Shown: positions 12,077-22,515, counted from the first letter of the stretch. The stretch is 64,000 bases of DNA from Corynebacterium mustelae (GCF_001020985.1 NZ_CP011542.1:2418001-2482000); one strand, 5' to 3'. The notes: generated by a model not told the origin, from the sequence alone. Made by a program: numbers and translations.

Positions 12077-12808
12077 TTAACGTTGCGCCTCCGGTGGAAA
12101 ACCTTTTCCAGCTTCCAGGGATTTCTTAACATCGGCTGCGTAAACATTGATATACGGTTGATCCGCCAGTTGCGACAGCACCAACATCACATGATCGGTT
12201 AATGATCGTGCCGCCTCATGCGAGGCTGGGTCGAGCCCCCGCCCTTTTACGAAAGCAATCGGATCTATGGCTTCGCCGATACGCATATGAACTTTTTTCG
12301 GACGCAAAATCCAGGAACCGATCGGATTGGCCTCGCGGGTTCCGATCATAGCGACAGGTATCACAGGGGCGCCAGATTCCAATGCCACTCGGGCCATTCC
12401 AGTCTTACCCCGGTAAATCCTGCCATCAGGTGAGCGTGTGCCTTCCGGATAAATGCCAAACACTTCATCTTTTTCAAATACCGATTGCGCTGCACGCAAT
12501 AACGCATCACCCGCGTCGTTAGCCGTCCGATCCAGTGGGATTTGCCCCAACGCAGTGAACAACCACTTTTGCAGTTTCCCTACTAGACCAGGCGAAGTGA
12601 AATACTCATTCTTCGCTGGAAACGTTATCTGCCTCGGGCATAAAAGCGCCAGATAAAACGAATCGAACACAGCTTGGTGGTTGGAGGCCAAAATCGCCGA
12701 TCCGGTGGCAGGGATGTTTTCAGCCCCCACAATGGTAGGCCGGTTATACACATGCAGCAATGGGCCCAGAAAAACATGTTTAAATGCCCAATACCATTTG
12801 TTGCTCAT
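12077..12808 (-). CDS. plsC: 1-acyl-sn-glycerol-3-phosphate acyltransferase (PlsC family)
   Basis: 243-residue membrane-associated acyltransferase that makes phosphatidic acid or acylates a related lipid acceptor. The catalytic HX4D box is NHQAVFDS (His44, Asp49), and the second block is YPEGTRSPDGRIYRGKTGMARVAL. The ATG at 12806-12808 has an excellent Shine-Dalgarno, GGAGGAAAC. Corresponds in position and family to Rv2182c. It is followed at a distance by the acyltransferase-3 gene and preceded by the glucokinase gene on the same strand. Which lipid it acylates (phospholipid or PIM) is not decidable here. Confidence 0.88.
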   Translation of the reverse strand: MSNKWYWAFKHVFLGPLLHVYNRPTIVGAENIPATGSAILASNHQAVFDSFYLALLCPRQITFPAKNEYFTSPGLVGKLQKWLFTALGQIPLDRTANDAGDALLRAAQSVFEKDEVFGIYPEGTRSPDGRIYRGKTGMARVALESGAPVIPVAMIGTREANPIGSWILRPKKVHMRIGEAIDPIAFVKGRGLDPASHEAARSLTDHVMLVLSQLADQPYINVYAADVKKSLEAGKGFPPEAQR

Positions 12809-12859
12809 GGTGTTTCCTCCCACAACCGCACCTATACGTTAAGTTTAACAACCTGGATT

Positions 12860-13795
12860 TTAGAGCAACTTCCGCGCTAAATCCGCCACGCCAATCATAC
12901 CTGCATCGCCGCCCAACTGAGCGCAAGTTACGTGCGGAAGTGGTCTAAATCCCGCCCCTACTATGCTTCGAGACATCTCTGCGACCGCAGCATCCATATA
13001 CAAATCGGGATCTTGGGACACTCCACCACCAATAACAATTAGGCCCGGATCTAAGACATCCGAGACGATCGACAGCCCCAGACCCAACCAGCGGGAAAAA
13101 TCTGCCACCGCCCGAACTGCCACCGGATCGCCACGGCGCGCGCTTTCCATAACGCTTTTTCCGCTTATCGAGATCTCATGCCGTAACAAACTGTCCAAAT
13201 GTGGCTCCTGCATCATCAGTTCCCGCGCAGTTTCTGCAAGAGCTGTTCCGGAGCAGTAACGCTCCAAACATCCGTGTTTACCGCAGGGACAGGGGCGCCC
13301 ATTAGGAACAACTTGGAGATGACCAAATTCAGGGGCAGTACCAAACGCGCCACGGTAAATCTCGCCGTTATGCATCAATGTGGCACCGATTCCGGTACCA
13401 ATCGCAAATAGCACCCAGTTGTCGCTGCCCTGGGCAGCACCGAACCGATACTCCCCCCAAGCCGCTGAATTAGCGTCATGTTCTAGCCACACTGGCAATC
13501 CCAACGCCTCAGTTAGCTCCGCGCGCACCGCGCGATCCCGCCACGGCAAATGCGGCGCGAAGCGAACAACCTCACATGCCGGGTCTAAAAACCCGGCAAC
13601 CGCCAATCCGACAGCTCCAATGGAATATTCTTCGCTTAGTTTTTCAACCGTCCCAACGATCCCCTGCATGAGATCAGCGTCAGTCTGTGGAACCAACGAA
13701 GAAACAGAAGCGATAATCTCACCTTCTGCTGTAACCACACCAGCCCGCATGTTGGTTCCGCCAATATCAAAACCAACAGTGACAGTTGAGGACAT
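12860..13795 (-). CDS. glk: ROK-family glucokinase
   Basis: 311-residue sugar kinase. Phosphate-binding motif GFDIGGTNMRAG near the N terminus, the catalytic LEHDANSAAWGEY segment, and the ROK zinc motif CPCGKHGCLERYCSG. C. glutamicum has a glucokinase gene at the same place next to pimB', so phosphorylation of cytosolic glucose is the likely role. Start ATG at 13793-13795 with AAGGCGG upstream. It lies 110 bp downstream of pimB'. Confidence 0.88.
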   Translation of the reverse strand: MSSTVTVGFDIGGTNMRAGVVTAEGEIIASVSSLVPQTDADLMQGIVGTVEKLSEEYSIGAVGLAVAGFLDPACEVVRFAPHLPWRDRAVRAELTEALGLPVWLEHDANSAAWGEYRFGAAQGSDNWVLFAIGTGIGATLMHNGEIYRGAFGTAPEFGHLQVVPNGRPCPCGKHGCLERYCSGTALAETARELMMQEPHLDSLLRHEISISGKSVMESARRGDPVAVRAVADFSRWLGLGLSIVSDVLDPGLIVIGGGVSQDPDLYMDAAVAEMSRSIVGAGFRPLPHVTCAQLGGDAGMIGVADLARKLL

Positions 13796-13905
13796 GAATC
13801 CGCCTTTTGAGGTGAGAAATCAAAAAATAATAATCGTCGATTATACCCACTGGCATTGAAACTCACCTAGTTATCACAACCGGAGGGATTTGATCGTTTA
13901 AAAAA

Positions 13906-15030
13906 CTAATTGAAAAGAATCCGCTGCAACCGACGACCCATAATTTCCCACGTCCAATTTTTAGCGACATGTAACTTGCCCGCAGCCGACATCTGGGAAC
14001 GCACAGACGGTGTGGAAAGCAACAACGTCAGGGCGTCGAAAAGCTGCTTTCTGCTTTTCCCCTCAACCACGATTCCACTCTCTACGGTGACTGTTTCCGG
14101 CGCACCCCCAGAATCACCTGCAATAACCGGGATCCCAGCCGCTTGAGCCTCTAAAAATACGATTCCAAGCCCCTCAACGTCCAAACCACCGCCTCGGGTG
14201 CGACACGGCATAGCAAACACGTCCGCAGCACGAACGAAATCAACTAAATCAGCTTCTGAAACCCGTCCTGTAAACCGAACAGACCCGTGCGGGCAGGACT
14301 TAGCAAGCTGTCGTAACCGAGCTTCATAGGGCCCGCTACCAACTAAAATCAACCTAGCTGAGGGGAACTTTGCGGCAACTTCCGGCCACACGCTAAGCAA
14401 GTGGTCCTGCCCCTTACGCGGAACCAACCGGGACACACAAACCACCACCAATTCAGCCGGATGCAACCCCAACCGGAGCCGAGTCTTTTCTCGCTCTGAT
14501 TGCGATAATGGTGCAAACCTTTCGAGGTGGACTCCTGATGGCAAATGGGCAAATTCCGGGCTGCCAAAAGCAGAACCGAACCGCCCCAGGGTGTAATCCG
14601 AAATATACGTCACGACGTCACAATCCCGCCCGATTACCCGCAGCAGCTGGCGCGCACCTGGCAGCATGGACCACCCAACCTCATGCCCATGTGTTGAAGC
14701 AACCACCCGCTTAGCCCCCGCTGCCCTGGCAAACCGCGCCATTAGAGCAAGTGGCGCTGCAGCCCCGAACCACACAACATCTATATGCTCTGATTGAATG
14801 ATTTCTCGCATCCGGCGCACCGTAGCGGGAGTTGGCAGCATCACCCGGCGGGGCCAGCGATATATTCGGTACGGCACAGATTCATCCCAACGGCGGGCGG
14901 CTTTTTCGTCTTGGGTGGAGGCGAAAACCACAACATTGTCTGGGTTGAGGGTAAAAAGAAAATCCCTAAGATACGACTGAATCCCACCAATAGTCGGCGG
15001 GAAATCATTCGTTACCAATAACACTCGCAT
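13906..15030 (-). CDS. pimB: GT4 mannosyltransferase PimB' (PIM2-forming)
   Basis: 374-residue GT-B enzyme with the GT4 hallmarks: N-terminal MRVLLVTNDFPPTIGGIQSYLRDF, the sugar-nucleotide strand VVCVSRLVPRKGQD, and the EX7E-type motif EGLGIVFLEAQAAGIPVIAGDSGGAPETV. In the corynebacterial gene order this is PimB' (Rv2188c/NCgl2106), which transfers mannose from GDP-mannose to Ac1PIM1, the entry step to LM/LAM. Located on the cytoplasmic face. A decamer GTCGAAAAGC lies in the coding sequence at 14035. It starts 25 bp after the end of the upstream NlpC/P60 gene. Confidence 0.88.
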   Translation of the reverse strand: MRVLLVTNDFPPTIGGIQSYLRDFLFTLNPDNVVVFASTQDEKAARRWDESVPYRIYRWPRRVMLPTPATVRRMREIIQSEHIDVVWFGAAAPLALMARFARAAGAKRVVASTHGHEVGWSMLPGARQLLRVIGRDCDVVTYISDYTLGRFGSAFGSPEFAHLPSGVHLERFAPLSQSEREKTRLRLGLHPAELVVVCVSRLVPRKGQDHLLSVWPEVAAKFPSARLILVGSGPYEARLRQLAKSCPHGSVRFTGRVSEADLVDFVRAADVFAMPCRTRGGGLDVEGLGIVFLEAQAAGIPVIAGDSGGAPETVTVESGIVVEGKSRKQLFDALTLLLSTPSVRSQMSAAGKLHVAKNWTWEIMGRRLQRILFN

Positions 15031-15055
15031 GAAAAGCCTACTATGCCGCAGTCAT

Positions 15056-16069
15056 CTAGTAGCGCCGCGCACCATAAAACGGCATGGAATCCATACTCAC
15101 TACTTGCACCGGAATACCATAGTCTGAGGCGTGCAGTATCTTATTGTCGCCGGCATAAATGCCGACATGTGTGGCGCCCGGATAAAAGCCCACAATGTCT
15201 CCTGGCTGCAATTCGCTACGACTAACCGGCATTCCGCCAGCCATCTGTGCCTGGGATGTGCGCGGCACGGTCTTGCCTTGTTGCTGATACGACCACACGA
15301 TCAACCCGGAGCAGTCAAACTGATCTGGCCCAGTAGCACCCCAACCATAAGGGGCGCCAATCTTCGTCATTCCCGCCTGCAACGCTGCCAAACCAACAGG
15401 ATTGGAACCTGTTATCCCTGCGATCGCGTACTCAACTGGACCATTCTTAGCCACCCACCGTGCCCGGTCAGCATCGGATAGCGAATCTACCTTGGAAACA
15501 ACCTCTTCGATCTTCACTTTTAGATCTTCTTGTTCCCGAGCTAGTTGTTCTTTCTTCGCAAGCAAACTATTGCGCTTGAATTCTGCAGCCTCTACGGCTT
15601 GGACAGCCTCGTTACGCGATTCGTTGGCTTTGGCGGTAGCGCCCAAAAGCTTATCGACGACATTCTCCGTCTTAGAAGTTAATGTTGCTATATAAGCCGA
15701 CCGGTCAATAGCGTTTTGTGGATTGTCGGATCCAATCACCTGAGTAACTGGGTCTAAGACAACACCCCGATATTTCGCTGACGCGATCCGATTAACTTCC
15801 CCTTGGTAAGACGACTCCTGCGCCTTGACCGCATCAGCATGACTTGTAGCGTGATCGGCCGCCTCCTGAAGACCAACCATCTCCCCCTCTGCGACATGGA
15901 TCTCATCTTCAAGGTGCTTAACTTCCTCGTTTTTAGCGCTGGTCTGTTGCGACAATTCATCCATCGACTGAATGAGCTGATCAACATCCTCAGCAGATGA
16001 CACCACAGGGGCAGTCACCAACGCAAGACTGGCCAAAATGACCACACAGCTACGATAAGCGGCGCGCAC
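15056..16069 (-). CDS. Secreted NlpC/P60 peptidoglycan endopeptidase (RipC-like)
   Basis: 337 residues: signal peptide (about 1-26, cleaved near VSSAED), a long coiled coil (about 30-210) as in RipC/FtsX-activated hydrolases, and a C-terminal NlpC/P60 domain with the catalytic Cys in FDCSGL, His in THVGIY and the third polar residue in ILHASD. It cuts D-Glu-meso-DAP stem peptides and helps daughter-cell separation. Start GTG 16067-16069 preceded by AGAGG. It sits upstream of pimB' and downstream of a second NlpC/P60 gene, as in C. glutamicum (cg2401/cg2402). Confidence 0.9.
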   Translation of the reverse strand: MRAAYRSCVVILASLALVTAPVVSSAEDVDQLIQSMDELSQQTSAKNEEVKHLEDEIHVAEGEMVGLQEAADHATSHADAVKAQESSYQGEVNRIASAKYRGVVLDPVTQVIGSDNPQNAIDRSAYIATLTSKTENVVDKLLGATAKANESRNEAVQAVEAAEFKRNSLLAKKEQLAREQEDLKVKIEEVVSKVDSLSDADRARWVAKNGPVEYAIAGITGSNPVGLAALQAGMTKIGAPYGWGATGPDQFDCSGLIVWSYQQQGKTVPRTSQAQMAGGMPVSRSELQPGDIVGFYPGATHVGIYAGDNKILHASDYGIPVQVVSMDSMPFYGARRY

Positions 16070-16252
16070 AATAAACCTCTATCAGATTTGGGGGATAACA
16101 AACACTAAACCGAGAAACACTATAAAGCATCAAAGGCTTTCCACTGGACTTTCCCATGTCACCTGTTACCGATGTGAAAAAAGTAAATAATTCCCGGTTA
16201 AATACGAAAAGCTGCCTCCCGAGTACCAGGAGACAGCCAATCGAGGTATAGA

Positions 16253-16879
16253 TTAGAACCGAACTGCAGAGTGGAATGGCATATTCGACATAGGAGCTTC
16301 TTGCAGTGGGGTGCCTTGAGTCACGGCATGAACCACCTTGCCATTACCTGCGTAGATTCCCACGTGAGAAGCACCAGAATAGAAGACCACAATATCACCC
16401 GGCTGAAGGTTATCCCGGGAAACCTTTTGTCCCTGTGCAGCCTGCGCATAGGAGGTGCGTGGAATCTGCTTACCAACTTGGTTATACGCCCAGGAGGTCA
16501 GGCCGGAGCAGTCGAACGCGTTAGGGCCAGTTGCTCCCCATACGTACGGTGCGCCAATCTTTGAGCGAGCCGCTGCAACAATCTTGTCGCCGACAGACTG
16601 AGTCTGCACCGGCTGAACGGCTTCAAATGGATTCTCGACGACTGCGGAGTAGTTAGCGTTACCCTGCCCCTTTAGGGATGGGATCCACTGGTTGGCACCT
16701 GGAACGTCTGCAAGACCCTGAACGTTCTCCACACCAGCAACCTCGAAGCGAACATCGGTGCCAGGAACGACGACCTCTGCAGCCTGTGCCGGGTTTACCA
16801 TTGTCGCAACAGCAGCTGCTGCGGTTGCGGCAGCAGTGTTGCGTACCACGTTGTTGTTTTGACGACGGTGCTTAGCCAC
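16253..16879 (-). CDS. Secreted NlpC/P60 cell-wall hydrolase
   Basis: 208 residues with a charged N terminus (KHRRQNNNVVRN), an Ala-rich export segment ending near NPAQA, a short spacer and an NlpC/P60 domain holding FDCSGL (Cys), SHVGIY (His) and VVHAVT. It is shorter than its neighbour and lacks the coiled coil. The GTG start at 16877-16879 has GGAG 12 bases upstream. The 5' leader is long and contains paired segments (see the separate entry), and a perfect GlxR-type palindrome lies about 390 bp upstream, so control by cAMP/GlxR and possibly by an RNA leader is plausible. Confidence 0.9.
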   Translation of the reverse strand: MAKHRRQNNNVVRNTAAATAAAAVATMVNPAQAAEVVVPGTDVRFEVAGVENVQGLADVPGANQWIPSLKGQGNANYSAVVENPFEAVQPVQTQSVGDKIVAAARSKIGAPYVWGATGPNAFDCSGLTSWAYNQVGKQIPRTSYAQAAQGQKVSRDNLQPGDIVVFYSGASHVGIYAGNGKVVHAVTQGTPLQEAPMSNMPFHSAVRF

Positions 16880-17040
16880 GAATGAATCTCCAATACTCTT
16901 GTTGCGCCTACATCCACGCGATCGGTTTCCCGTTGCGCTTTAGCCCGGAGCCGGTTTCCCAAACCTCTTTATTTGGGACCTTTCTAACCAGTTCGGCTTT
17001 TTCTCTCTGGCTGTTTTGTCTCAATCAGGTTACGAAATGA
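16880..17040 (-). ncRNA. Candidate structured 5' leader of the NlpC/P60 gene
   Basis: On the minus strand the leader contains a hairpin with arms CCCAAA/TTTGGG (16952-16979 region), GC-rich blocks (ACCGGCTCCGGG, AACGGGAAACCG) and the end TGTAGGCGCAAC about 20 bases before the Shine-Dalgarno. Known: NlpC/P60 genes of actinobacteria are often controlled by ydaO/c-di-AMP riboswitches. The end resembles the GUAGGCG element of that class, but the expected 5' partner strand and the CAGCUAAC core were not found, so assignment to the class is unproven. Confidence 0.3.
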
Positions 17041-17268
17041 TTTCAACCCCTGTCCATTCAATGGCAAATTTTCTTCCGTTATCAACCTGTTATCAATGCA
17101 TTCTGAGAAATATATTAGAGAATTTCGTTAGTGCAATTCAGACCTCAGACATCGGACATGCCTCAAAAGACTATGGCTATCACCTGCAATAACGCAATAA
17201 TATCAATATTGATAATTGCCAAAGGGGCGAAGTTGCACTTAAGGAATAAAACGACCAACCTTAATTTA

Positions 17269-17284
17269 TGTGACTTCTGTCACA
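17269..17284. promoter_or_regulatory. Perfect GlxR/CRP-type palindrome
   Basis: TGTGACTTCTGTCACA matches the corynebacterial GlxR consensus TGTGA-N6-TCACA at all ten fixed positions. The nearest gene reading away from it is the NlpC/P60 gene on the minus strand (start 16879); no plus-strand gene starts downstream. Inference: cAMP-GlxR control of the cell-wall hydrolase or of an unrecognised transcript in the gap. Confidence 0.75.
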
Positions 17285-18008
17285 TAGGGGTAATTTCGGC
17301 TAAAACTGGCCCAAATTTACCCACTTTTGCGCACCCAAAACCCTTAAATCACAAAATCCCTTGCACACAAGATAACTAGATCTAAACAACAAAAAAGACC
17401 ATTTGTGCACCTAAATTCATAGGCTAAGCGATAATCAACCAAAAGATGGAAGCGTTACAACGCCTCAGTCAATAACAACGAAACGCACACGTTCGTTAAC
17501 CAACCGGATGATGCAACTCACACAACTCCGACCCACACAACTCCCAGCACGGGAACTGGCACCTGTGTGACCACTTCTACAACACCTAGTGATATGAACT
17601 GCCACCTTCGTCCAAATAATCCCCATCAAGCAAGCACTGTCATCGACAAAACTGTCGTTGCCGGTAGGGAGTTATTACAACCGCTGGCGGCTTTATAAAA
17701 GCGCTTAGCCACGAGGGCCGTAAATATATATCTCGCATACATAACGGCGATGGTGAAAAGCGAGAACGGCAATATAAAAGAGGAGTACGGGAAGAGACGA
17801 AAACCATATATCGAAGGCGACTACCTCAGCCAAACTTTCGTGCCAAATCTACTTTCAATCCTTTACCGCCTTATTTCTTACATAACAAACCAGAACTAAC
17901 CGCAAGTAATAAAGCAGGAAACGCTCTAAACGACCACAATGGCTGGCAGCCAGCTGTATCCGACACAAACCCATGGCCGCGATAGAGCCAAACAAGGAGT
18001 AGCCATAG
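17285..18008. other. Gene-free region between the NlpC/P60 gene and qcrB
   Basis: About 720 bases with no convincing coding sequence on either strand; only one ORF of more than 60 codons (17131-17379, implausible composition) touches it. It contains A/C-rich stretches, a small repeat of CACACAACTCC (around 17518-17546) and AT-rich tracts near 17720-17820. I found no tRNA, tmRNA, RNase P or 6S signature by eye. It may hold a small RNA or be decayed sequence. Confidence 0.5.
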
Positions 18009-18056
18009 AAAACCGGCCGCTGTCCTGTTTTGCGTAATTAGGACGGCGGCCGGTTT
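18009..18056. terminator. Strong hairpin terminator of the qcr operon
   Basis: Arms AACCGGCCGC-T-GTCCT (18011-18025) and AGGAC-G-GCGGCCGGTT (18040-18055 region) pair over about 15 bp with one mismatch around a 14-base loop. It sits just after the qcrB stop on the minus strand and is followed there by TTTTC. Confidence 0.85.
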
Positions 18057-18077
18057 GTGAGCGCAAATGGCTTGGCG

Positions 18078-19703
18078 TTAAATCAAGCCCTTTTCCTCAT
18101 CAGAGGCGCGGTTGGCCTTATTGAGGTTTTCAAGCATCTCAGCTTCTTCACGATGGTTCTCGTGTTCGATGTGAGCTGCCTTCGTAGCAATCTCCGCAGA
18201 ATCTGGGGAGAAGAAGGAACCGCGGCCTGGGCTGCCAGCGAAGCCAAGCTGGTTCATTTGCTTCGGAACTGGTGCACCAGCGTATGGCAACGGAATTGGG
18301 TGACCATGATCGTCCACCGCACCCAGAGGCTGGTGCACTTCAATGAATGCGCCATTTGGCAAGAACTGGATAACACCGGTCTCAATGCCATGCTCTAAAA
18401 CCTCGCGGTCGGAACGCTGCAAGCCAATACAGATGCGATAGGTGATGAAGTAGGCCAACGGTGGCAGAACAATCAAGCCGATACGACCAACCCAGGTCAT
18501 AGCATTCAAGGAAACCTGGAAGTGATAGGCGAACAAATCGTTACCACCCGACAAGGTGACCAAGAAGTAGAACACAATGCCCATCACACCTAGGGATGTC
18601 CGGACTGGAACGTCCCGTGGTCGTTGCAACAGATTGTGGTGAGCAGTATCTCCAGTGATCTTTTGCTCAATGAATGGATAGGTAACCAAAACCACGACCA
18701 TAAGACCACACAGCAGGGCCACCCAGAATGCACCTGGGATGGTGTAGTTACCGAGGTAGAGCTCCCAAGCAGGCATGACACGGGCCACACCGTCCGTCCA
18801 CAGCATGTAGATATCTGGCTGAGAACCAGCGGATACCTGCGCTGGGTTATATGGGCCTAAGTTCCAGATCGCATTGATTGTGGTCAAGCCAGCCATCAGC
18901 GCCAGCACACCTGCAGTGATTAGGCCGAAAGCAGCTGCCTTAATGCCGAACAGCGGAAGGATGCGGACACCAACCACGTTGTTTTCAGCACGACCCGGGC
19001 CAGGGAATTGGGTATGCTTCTGGTACCACACGAGCGCTAAGTGCGCTGCGATCAAACCGAGGATGATGCCTGGGATAATCAAGACGTGTGCGACGTAGAA
19101 ACGGTCCAGCATCAGATCAGATGGGAAATCGCCACCAAAGATTAACCAGTGCAGCCATGTACCAATGATCGGCAGACCAACAATGATCGCAGACATAATG
19201 CGCAGACCAACACCGGAAAGCAGGTCGTCCGGCAGGGAGTAACCCATGAAGCCTTCCGCCATGCCAAGAAGCAGCAGGACGCAACCAATAATCCAGTTAG
19301 CCTCACGTGGGCGACGGAACGCACCGGTGAAGAAAATACGCAACATATGGACGGTCATGGAAACCATGAACATCAGCGCCGCCCAGTGGTGCATCTGTCG
19401 GATGAAAAGTCCACCACGAACTTCAAAGGAGATGTTGAGGGCGGTTTCGTATGCCCGCGACATCTCAACGCCGTTGAGAGGCAAGTATGCGCCGTCGTAG
19501 ATGACCTTGGTAATCGATGGGTCGAAGAACAAGGTCAGGTACACACCAGTCAACAGCAGGATAATGAAGCTGTAGAGGGCGATCTCACCGAGCATAAACG
19601 ACCAGTGAGTGGGGAATACCTTATTAATCTGTCGGCGAATACCCGCAGCAGCGGTGTATCGCGAATCAATGTTATTGCCGATTTCAGCGAGTTTAGTGCT
19701 CAT
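18078..19703 (-). CDS. qcrB: Cytochrome bc1 complex cytochrome b subunit
   Basis: 541-residue membrane subunit of the menaquinol:cytochrome c reductase. Two b-haem ligand helices are visible: [24 protein letters not shown] and [26 protein letters not shown], each with paired His. The protein has the actinobacterial C-terminal extension of about 120 residues beyond the eighth helix, ending in a charged tail. It forms the bc1-aa3 supercomplex with QcrA, QcrC and the oxidase. The ATG overlaps the qcrA stop (TAATG), showing translational coupling. The operon order is ctaE-qcrC-qcrA-qcrB. Confidence 0.97.
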   Translation of the reverse strand: MSTKLAEIGNNIDSRYTAAAGIRRQINKVFPTHWSFMLGEIALYSFIILLLTGVYLTLFFDPSITKVIYDGAYLPLNGVEMSRAYETALNISFEVRGGLFIRQMHHWAALMFMVSMTVHMLRIFFTGAFRRPREANWIIGCVLLLLGMAEGFMGYSLPDDLLSGVGLRIMSAIIVGLPIIGTWLHWLIFGGDFPSDLMLDRFYVAHVLIIPGIILGLIAAHLALVWYQKHTQFPGPGRAENNVVGVRILPLFGIKAAAFGLITAGVLALMAGLTTINAIWNLGPYNPAQVSAGSQPDIYMLWTDGVARVMPAWELYLGNYTIPGAFWVALLCGLMVVVLVTYPFIEQKITGDTAHHNLLQRPRDVPVRTSLGVMGIVFYFLVTLSGGNDLFAYHFQVSLNAMTWVGRIGLIVLPPLAYFITYRICIGLQRSDREVLEHGIETGVIQFLPNGAFIEVHQPLGAVDDHGHPIPLPYAGAPVPKQMNQLGFAGSPGRGSFFSPDSAEIATKAAHIEHENHREEAEMLENLNKANRASDEEKGLI

Positions 19704-20923
19704 TAGGACTTACGCTCCCAGAATGCCGGGCCGACAGGCTCAACGAAGTTGCCTGCGGCGATGAGGTAACCCTCTTCGTCAACGGTGATCGGCAGCTGTG
19801 GCAATGCACGAGCGGCTGGGCCGAATACCGGCTTACCGTAGTGCAATGCGTCGAACTGCGACTGGTGGCACGGACACAGAATGCGGTTTGTCTGAGCCTC
19901 GTAGAGGGAGGTTGGGCAACCAATGTGCGTACAAATCTTGGAGTACGCGTAGTAATCACCGTAATGGAAATCTTCTTGACCGACCCGCTCAACAACCTTC
20001 TCCGCATCGGAGGAGCGAAGACGGATAAGCATCACTGCATTGCGTGGGCCGTGGATGGAATGCATGTGGTTTTCATACACATCAGCATGTGGATCGTACA
20101 GGTCGCCGTCGTTTACTGCGTCGGCAGGCAGCGGGAACACAGTTTCCATTGCAGCTGCCGAAAGATCCTCGGGACGCATCCGAACCAGGCGGGTTACGCC
20201 TTGAGTAACATAGTGCTCCCCCGAATCGGAATCATGCTTTACTGCCAGCGCGCCAGTGTCGCGGCCCAAGTACAGTTTGACGCCCTCTTCGTGTAGGGTC
20301 CAGCCGGAAGTCCATAGGGTGCCGTCACCTTGGATGCCTAGCTGGCCACGCTTCCAAGGATTCTTCACCATGCCGCCAAGCGGTGCGACAACCACTAATC
20401 CAGCAAGTACGCCGCCAAGTCCCATCAGGCCCTTGAGAACTTTACGACGACCCAAGGTCGAGGTTTCCCAAGAATCGTTGAGTAGGGCAACTATTGTGCG
20501 GCGATCTACTTCTTCAGAAGGGCCGTCGTGACGACGCTGAACCGCAATTTCTTCCGGAATGATGGTCTTAACATAAAGCACGACACCAAAGCCGAGCGAG
20601 AGGATGGCCAAGCCGGAGGTGATACCCAACAATGGGGTATAGAAGGTATAAAGCCACAGGCCGTCGTCGCCTAGACCCTTATACTGCCATGGCCAAGCCA
20701 GATATACCGCGAGAAATGCGATGGCTGAGATGATACCGATAGCAAACCAGACGCCTACCGCGCGGGCAGCACGCTTTTCAGCCGGGTCGTTTGCGATTGG
20801 GAACCGTTCCTTGCGGTACGCAACCGTGACATCGTCGAGCTGAGTGCCAAGCCGAGCGAGCTCTTCATTGGTCATGGAGTTCAGCTCTTTGGCAGTGTAT
20901 TTCTTTTCGTTGTTATTGCTCAT
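19703..20923 (-). CDS. qcrA: Cytochrome bc1 complex Rieske iron-sulfur subunit
   Basis: 406-residue Rieske protein. N-terminal cytoplasmic segment, three transmembrane helices (the actinobacterial form has three rather than one) and a C-terminal Rieske fold with the [2Fe-2S] ligands in CTHIGC (about residue 331) and CPCHQSQF. It transfers electrons from menaquinol to the cytochrome c1 part of QcrC. The ATG at 20921-20923 overlaps the qcrC stop as ATGA; an upstream in-frame extension to 20980 is rejected for that reason. Confidence 0.97.
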   Translation of the reverse strand: MSNNNEKKYTAKELNSMTNEELARLGTQLDDVTVAYRKERFPIANDPAEKRAARAVGVWFAIGIISAIAFLAVYLAWPWQYKGLGDDGLWLYTFYTPLLGITSGLAILSLGFGVVLYVKTIIPEEIAVQRRHDGPSEEVDRRTIVALLNDSWETSTLGRRKVLKGLMGLGGVLAGLVVVAPLGGMVKNPWKRGQLGIQGDGTLWTSGWTLHEEGVKLYLGRDTGALAVKHDSDSGEHYVTQGVTRLVRMRPEDLSAAAMETVFPLPADAVNDGDLYDPHADVYENHMHSIHGPRNAVMLIRLRSSDAEKVVERVGQEDFHYGDYYAYSKICTHIGCPTSLYEAQTNRILCPCHQSQFDALHYGKPVFGPAARALPQLPITVDEEGYLIAAGNFVEPVGPAFWERKS

Positions 20924-21816
20924 GAGCGCGATCCAATCCACAGAGCAGCGGCCACAAGGACCACAATTCCGACAAGCCACATAAACATACCCTCAGCAAC
21001 CGGGCCAAGTCCTCCTAGGCTCCAGCCACCAGGGGATGGGGTTTCTTTAGCGGACTTGATGAAAGCAATGATGTCTTTCTTCTCGTCAGCAGATAGTTGA
21101 CGGTCAGAGAACTTTGGCATGTTCTGTGGGCCAGTGAGCATAGCCTGATAAATTTCCTGCTCATTCGCTGGGTCCAGAACCGGAGCGTACTTACCGGAAG
21201 ACAATGCGCCACCACGACCAGTGAAGTTGTGGCAGGATGCACAGTTCAACCGGAATAGATCCGCACCACGGGCGACGTCCGCTGGGTCAATCTTTCCGTC
21301 GTAGTGAGAACCACGTAGGCTTTCCTGAGCGATGGTGCCGTCTTCGTTGTAAACGATTTCTGGGCCACCACCATTTGCGGCGATGTATGCAGCGATCGCC
21401 AGAGTCTCAGCCTCGTTGTACCGCTTGGTTTTACGAGCAGCCTGTGCCTCATTACGCAGCATCGGCATACGTCCAGAATGCACCTGGAAATATACAGCGC
21501 CAGAGCCGACACCAATCAGCGATGGGCCACGATCCTCCACACCTTGTAGGTTGGCACCGTGACATGTGATGCAAGCAGTGTCGTATAGGGTCTTGCCCTC
21601 TTGGATCATTGCCTGTTCATCGGATTGCGCGGTAGCGACCTGCGCATCTGGAGTGATCGCGTTGACTAAAATTCCTGCGCCAGTGAGACCAAGGGCAAGC
21701 GCTAGCGCGCCAGCTAGCGTGCGGCGCACCTTGCGGCGCGACTTCGCATTCTTAGCCTTGCGTGCCGAGGCGGCCGAATCGACCACTTCGGGAGTCTGGG
21801 GGTTGGTATCCATCAT
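20920..21816 (-). CDS. qcrC: Dihaem cytochrome c1 subunit QcrC
   Basis: 298 residues with an N-terminal cytoplasmic charged segment and membrane anchor (about 33-54), two c-type haem motifs CITCH (82-86) and CASCH (192-196), and a C-terminal transmembrane helix (about 275-295). The fused dihaem architecture replaces a soluble cytochrome c and hands electrons directly to the CuA site of CtaC. Two adjacent ATG codons could start it (21816 or 21813). It lies 81 bp after ctaE. Confidence 0.97.
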   Translation of the reverse strand: MMDTNPQTPEVVDSAASARKAKNAKSRRKVRRTLAGALALALGLTGAGILVNAITPDAQVATAQSDEQAMIQEGKTLYDTACITCHGANLQGVEDRGPSLIGVGSGAVYFQVHSGRMPMLRNEAQAARKTKRYNEAETLAIAAYIAANGGGPEIVYNEDGTIAQESLRGSHYDGKIDPADVARGADLFRLNCASCHNFTGRGGALSSGKYAPVLDPANEQEIYQAMLTGPQNMPKFSDRQLSADEKKDIIAFIKSAKETPSPGGWSLGGLGPVAEGMFMWLVGIVVLVAAALWIGSRS

Positions 21817-21897
21817 TTTCCTTTTATCTCGATCATGGAAAGTGAAGGGCTGTAGGCCATATAGGTAAGGACATGCCTTCCGTTTGGCCGATACGGC

Positions 21898-22515
21898 CTA
21901 CTGAATGAAGTAAATGGTTATGAACAAGCCGATCCACACAACATCAACGAAGTGCCAATAATACGACACCACCATTGCCGCTGTAGCTTGAGCCGGCGTA
22001 AATTTCGACTTCGCGATTCGCAGCAGGATCACTACGAACCCAAGAACACCCGCCAAAACGTGTGCTGCGTGGAATCCGGTGGTGATATAGAAGGTGGAGC
22101 CGTAGACGCTGCTTGGGATGGTGAGGCCGTGTTCCACCAAGTGGTAGTACTCGTAGGCCTGTCCAATCAAGAACACGGAACCGAGGAGAATCGTTAGTGT
22201 GTACCAGCGACGCAAGCCGAACAAATCACCACGCTCTGCGGCGAAGACACCGAATTGTGCCGTGATAGAGGAGGAAATCAGGATAGCGGTAATCACAAAT
22301 GCGTAAGGCACATTGAGATGATCCGCCCCTTCTTGCCATGAGCCATTTCCAAGACCGTTGGCTCTAGATGTGAAGTACATCGCAAACAGGCCGGCGAAGA
22401 ACATTAATTCCTGGGACAGGAACACAATCGTGCCGACACTGACCATGTTTGGTCGGTTCAGTGCCGCAACACGAGGTGTTGCTGCCATATCTGGGTTTCC
22501 AATTGCGCTCGTCAC
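21898..22515 (-). CDS. ctaE: Cytochrome c oxidase subunit III
   Basis: 205-residue polytopic subunit of the aa3 oxidase with five hydrophobic segments and the family patterns [24 protein letters not shown] and [11 protein letters not shown]. It is first in the ctaE-qcrCAB operon, the usual actinobacterial order. The 480-bp region upstream carries a near-consensus GlxR site. Confidence 0.96.
   Translation of the reverse strand: MTSAIGNPDMAATPRVAALNRPNMVSVGTIVFLSQELMFFAGLFAMYFTSRANGLGNGSWQEGADHLNVPYAFVITAILISSSITAQFGVFAAERGDLFGLRRWYTLTILLGSVFLIGQAYEYYHLVEHGLTIPSSVYGSTFYITTGFHAAHVLAGVLGFVVILLRIAKSKFTPAQATAAMVVSYYWHFVDVVWIGLFITIYFIQ

Noticed and set aside
17131..17379. 82-codon ORF in the NlpC/qcrB gap
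   Set aside because: No Shine-Dalgarno, composition unlike neighbours, and it overlaps the GlxR palindrome.
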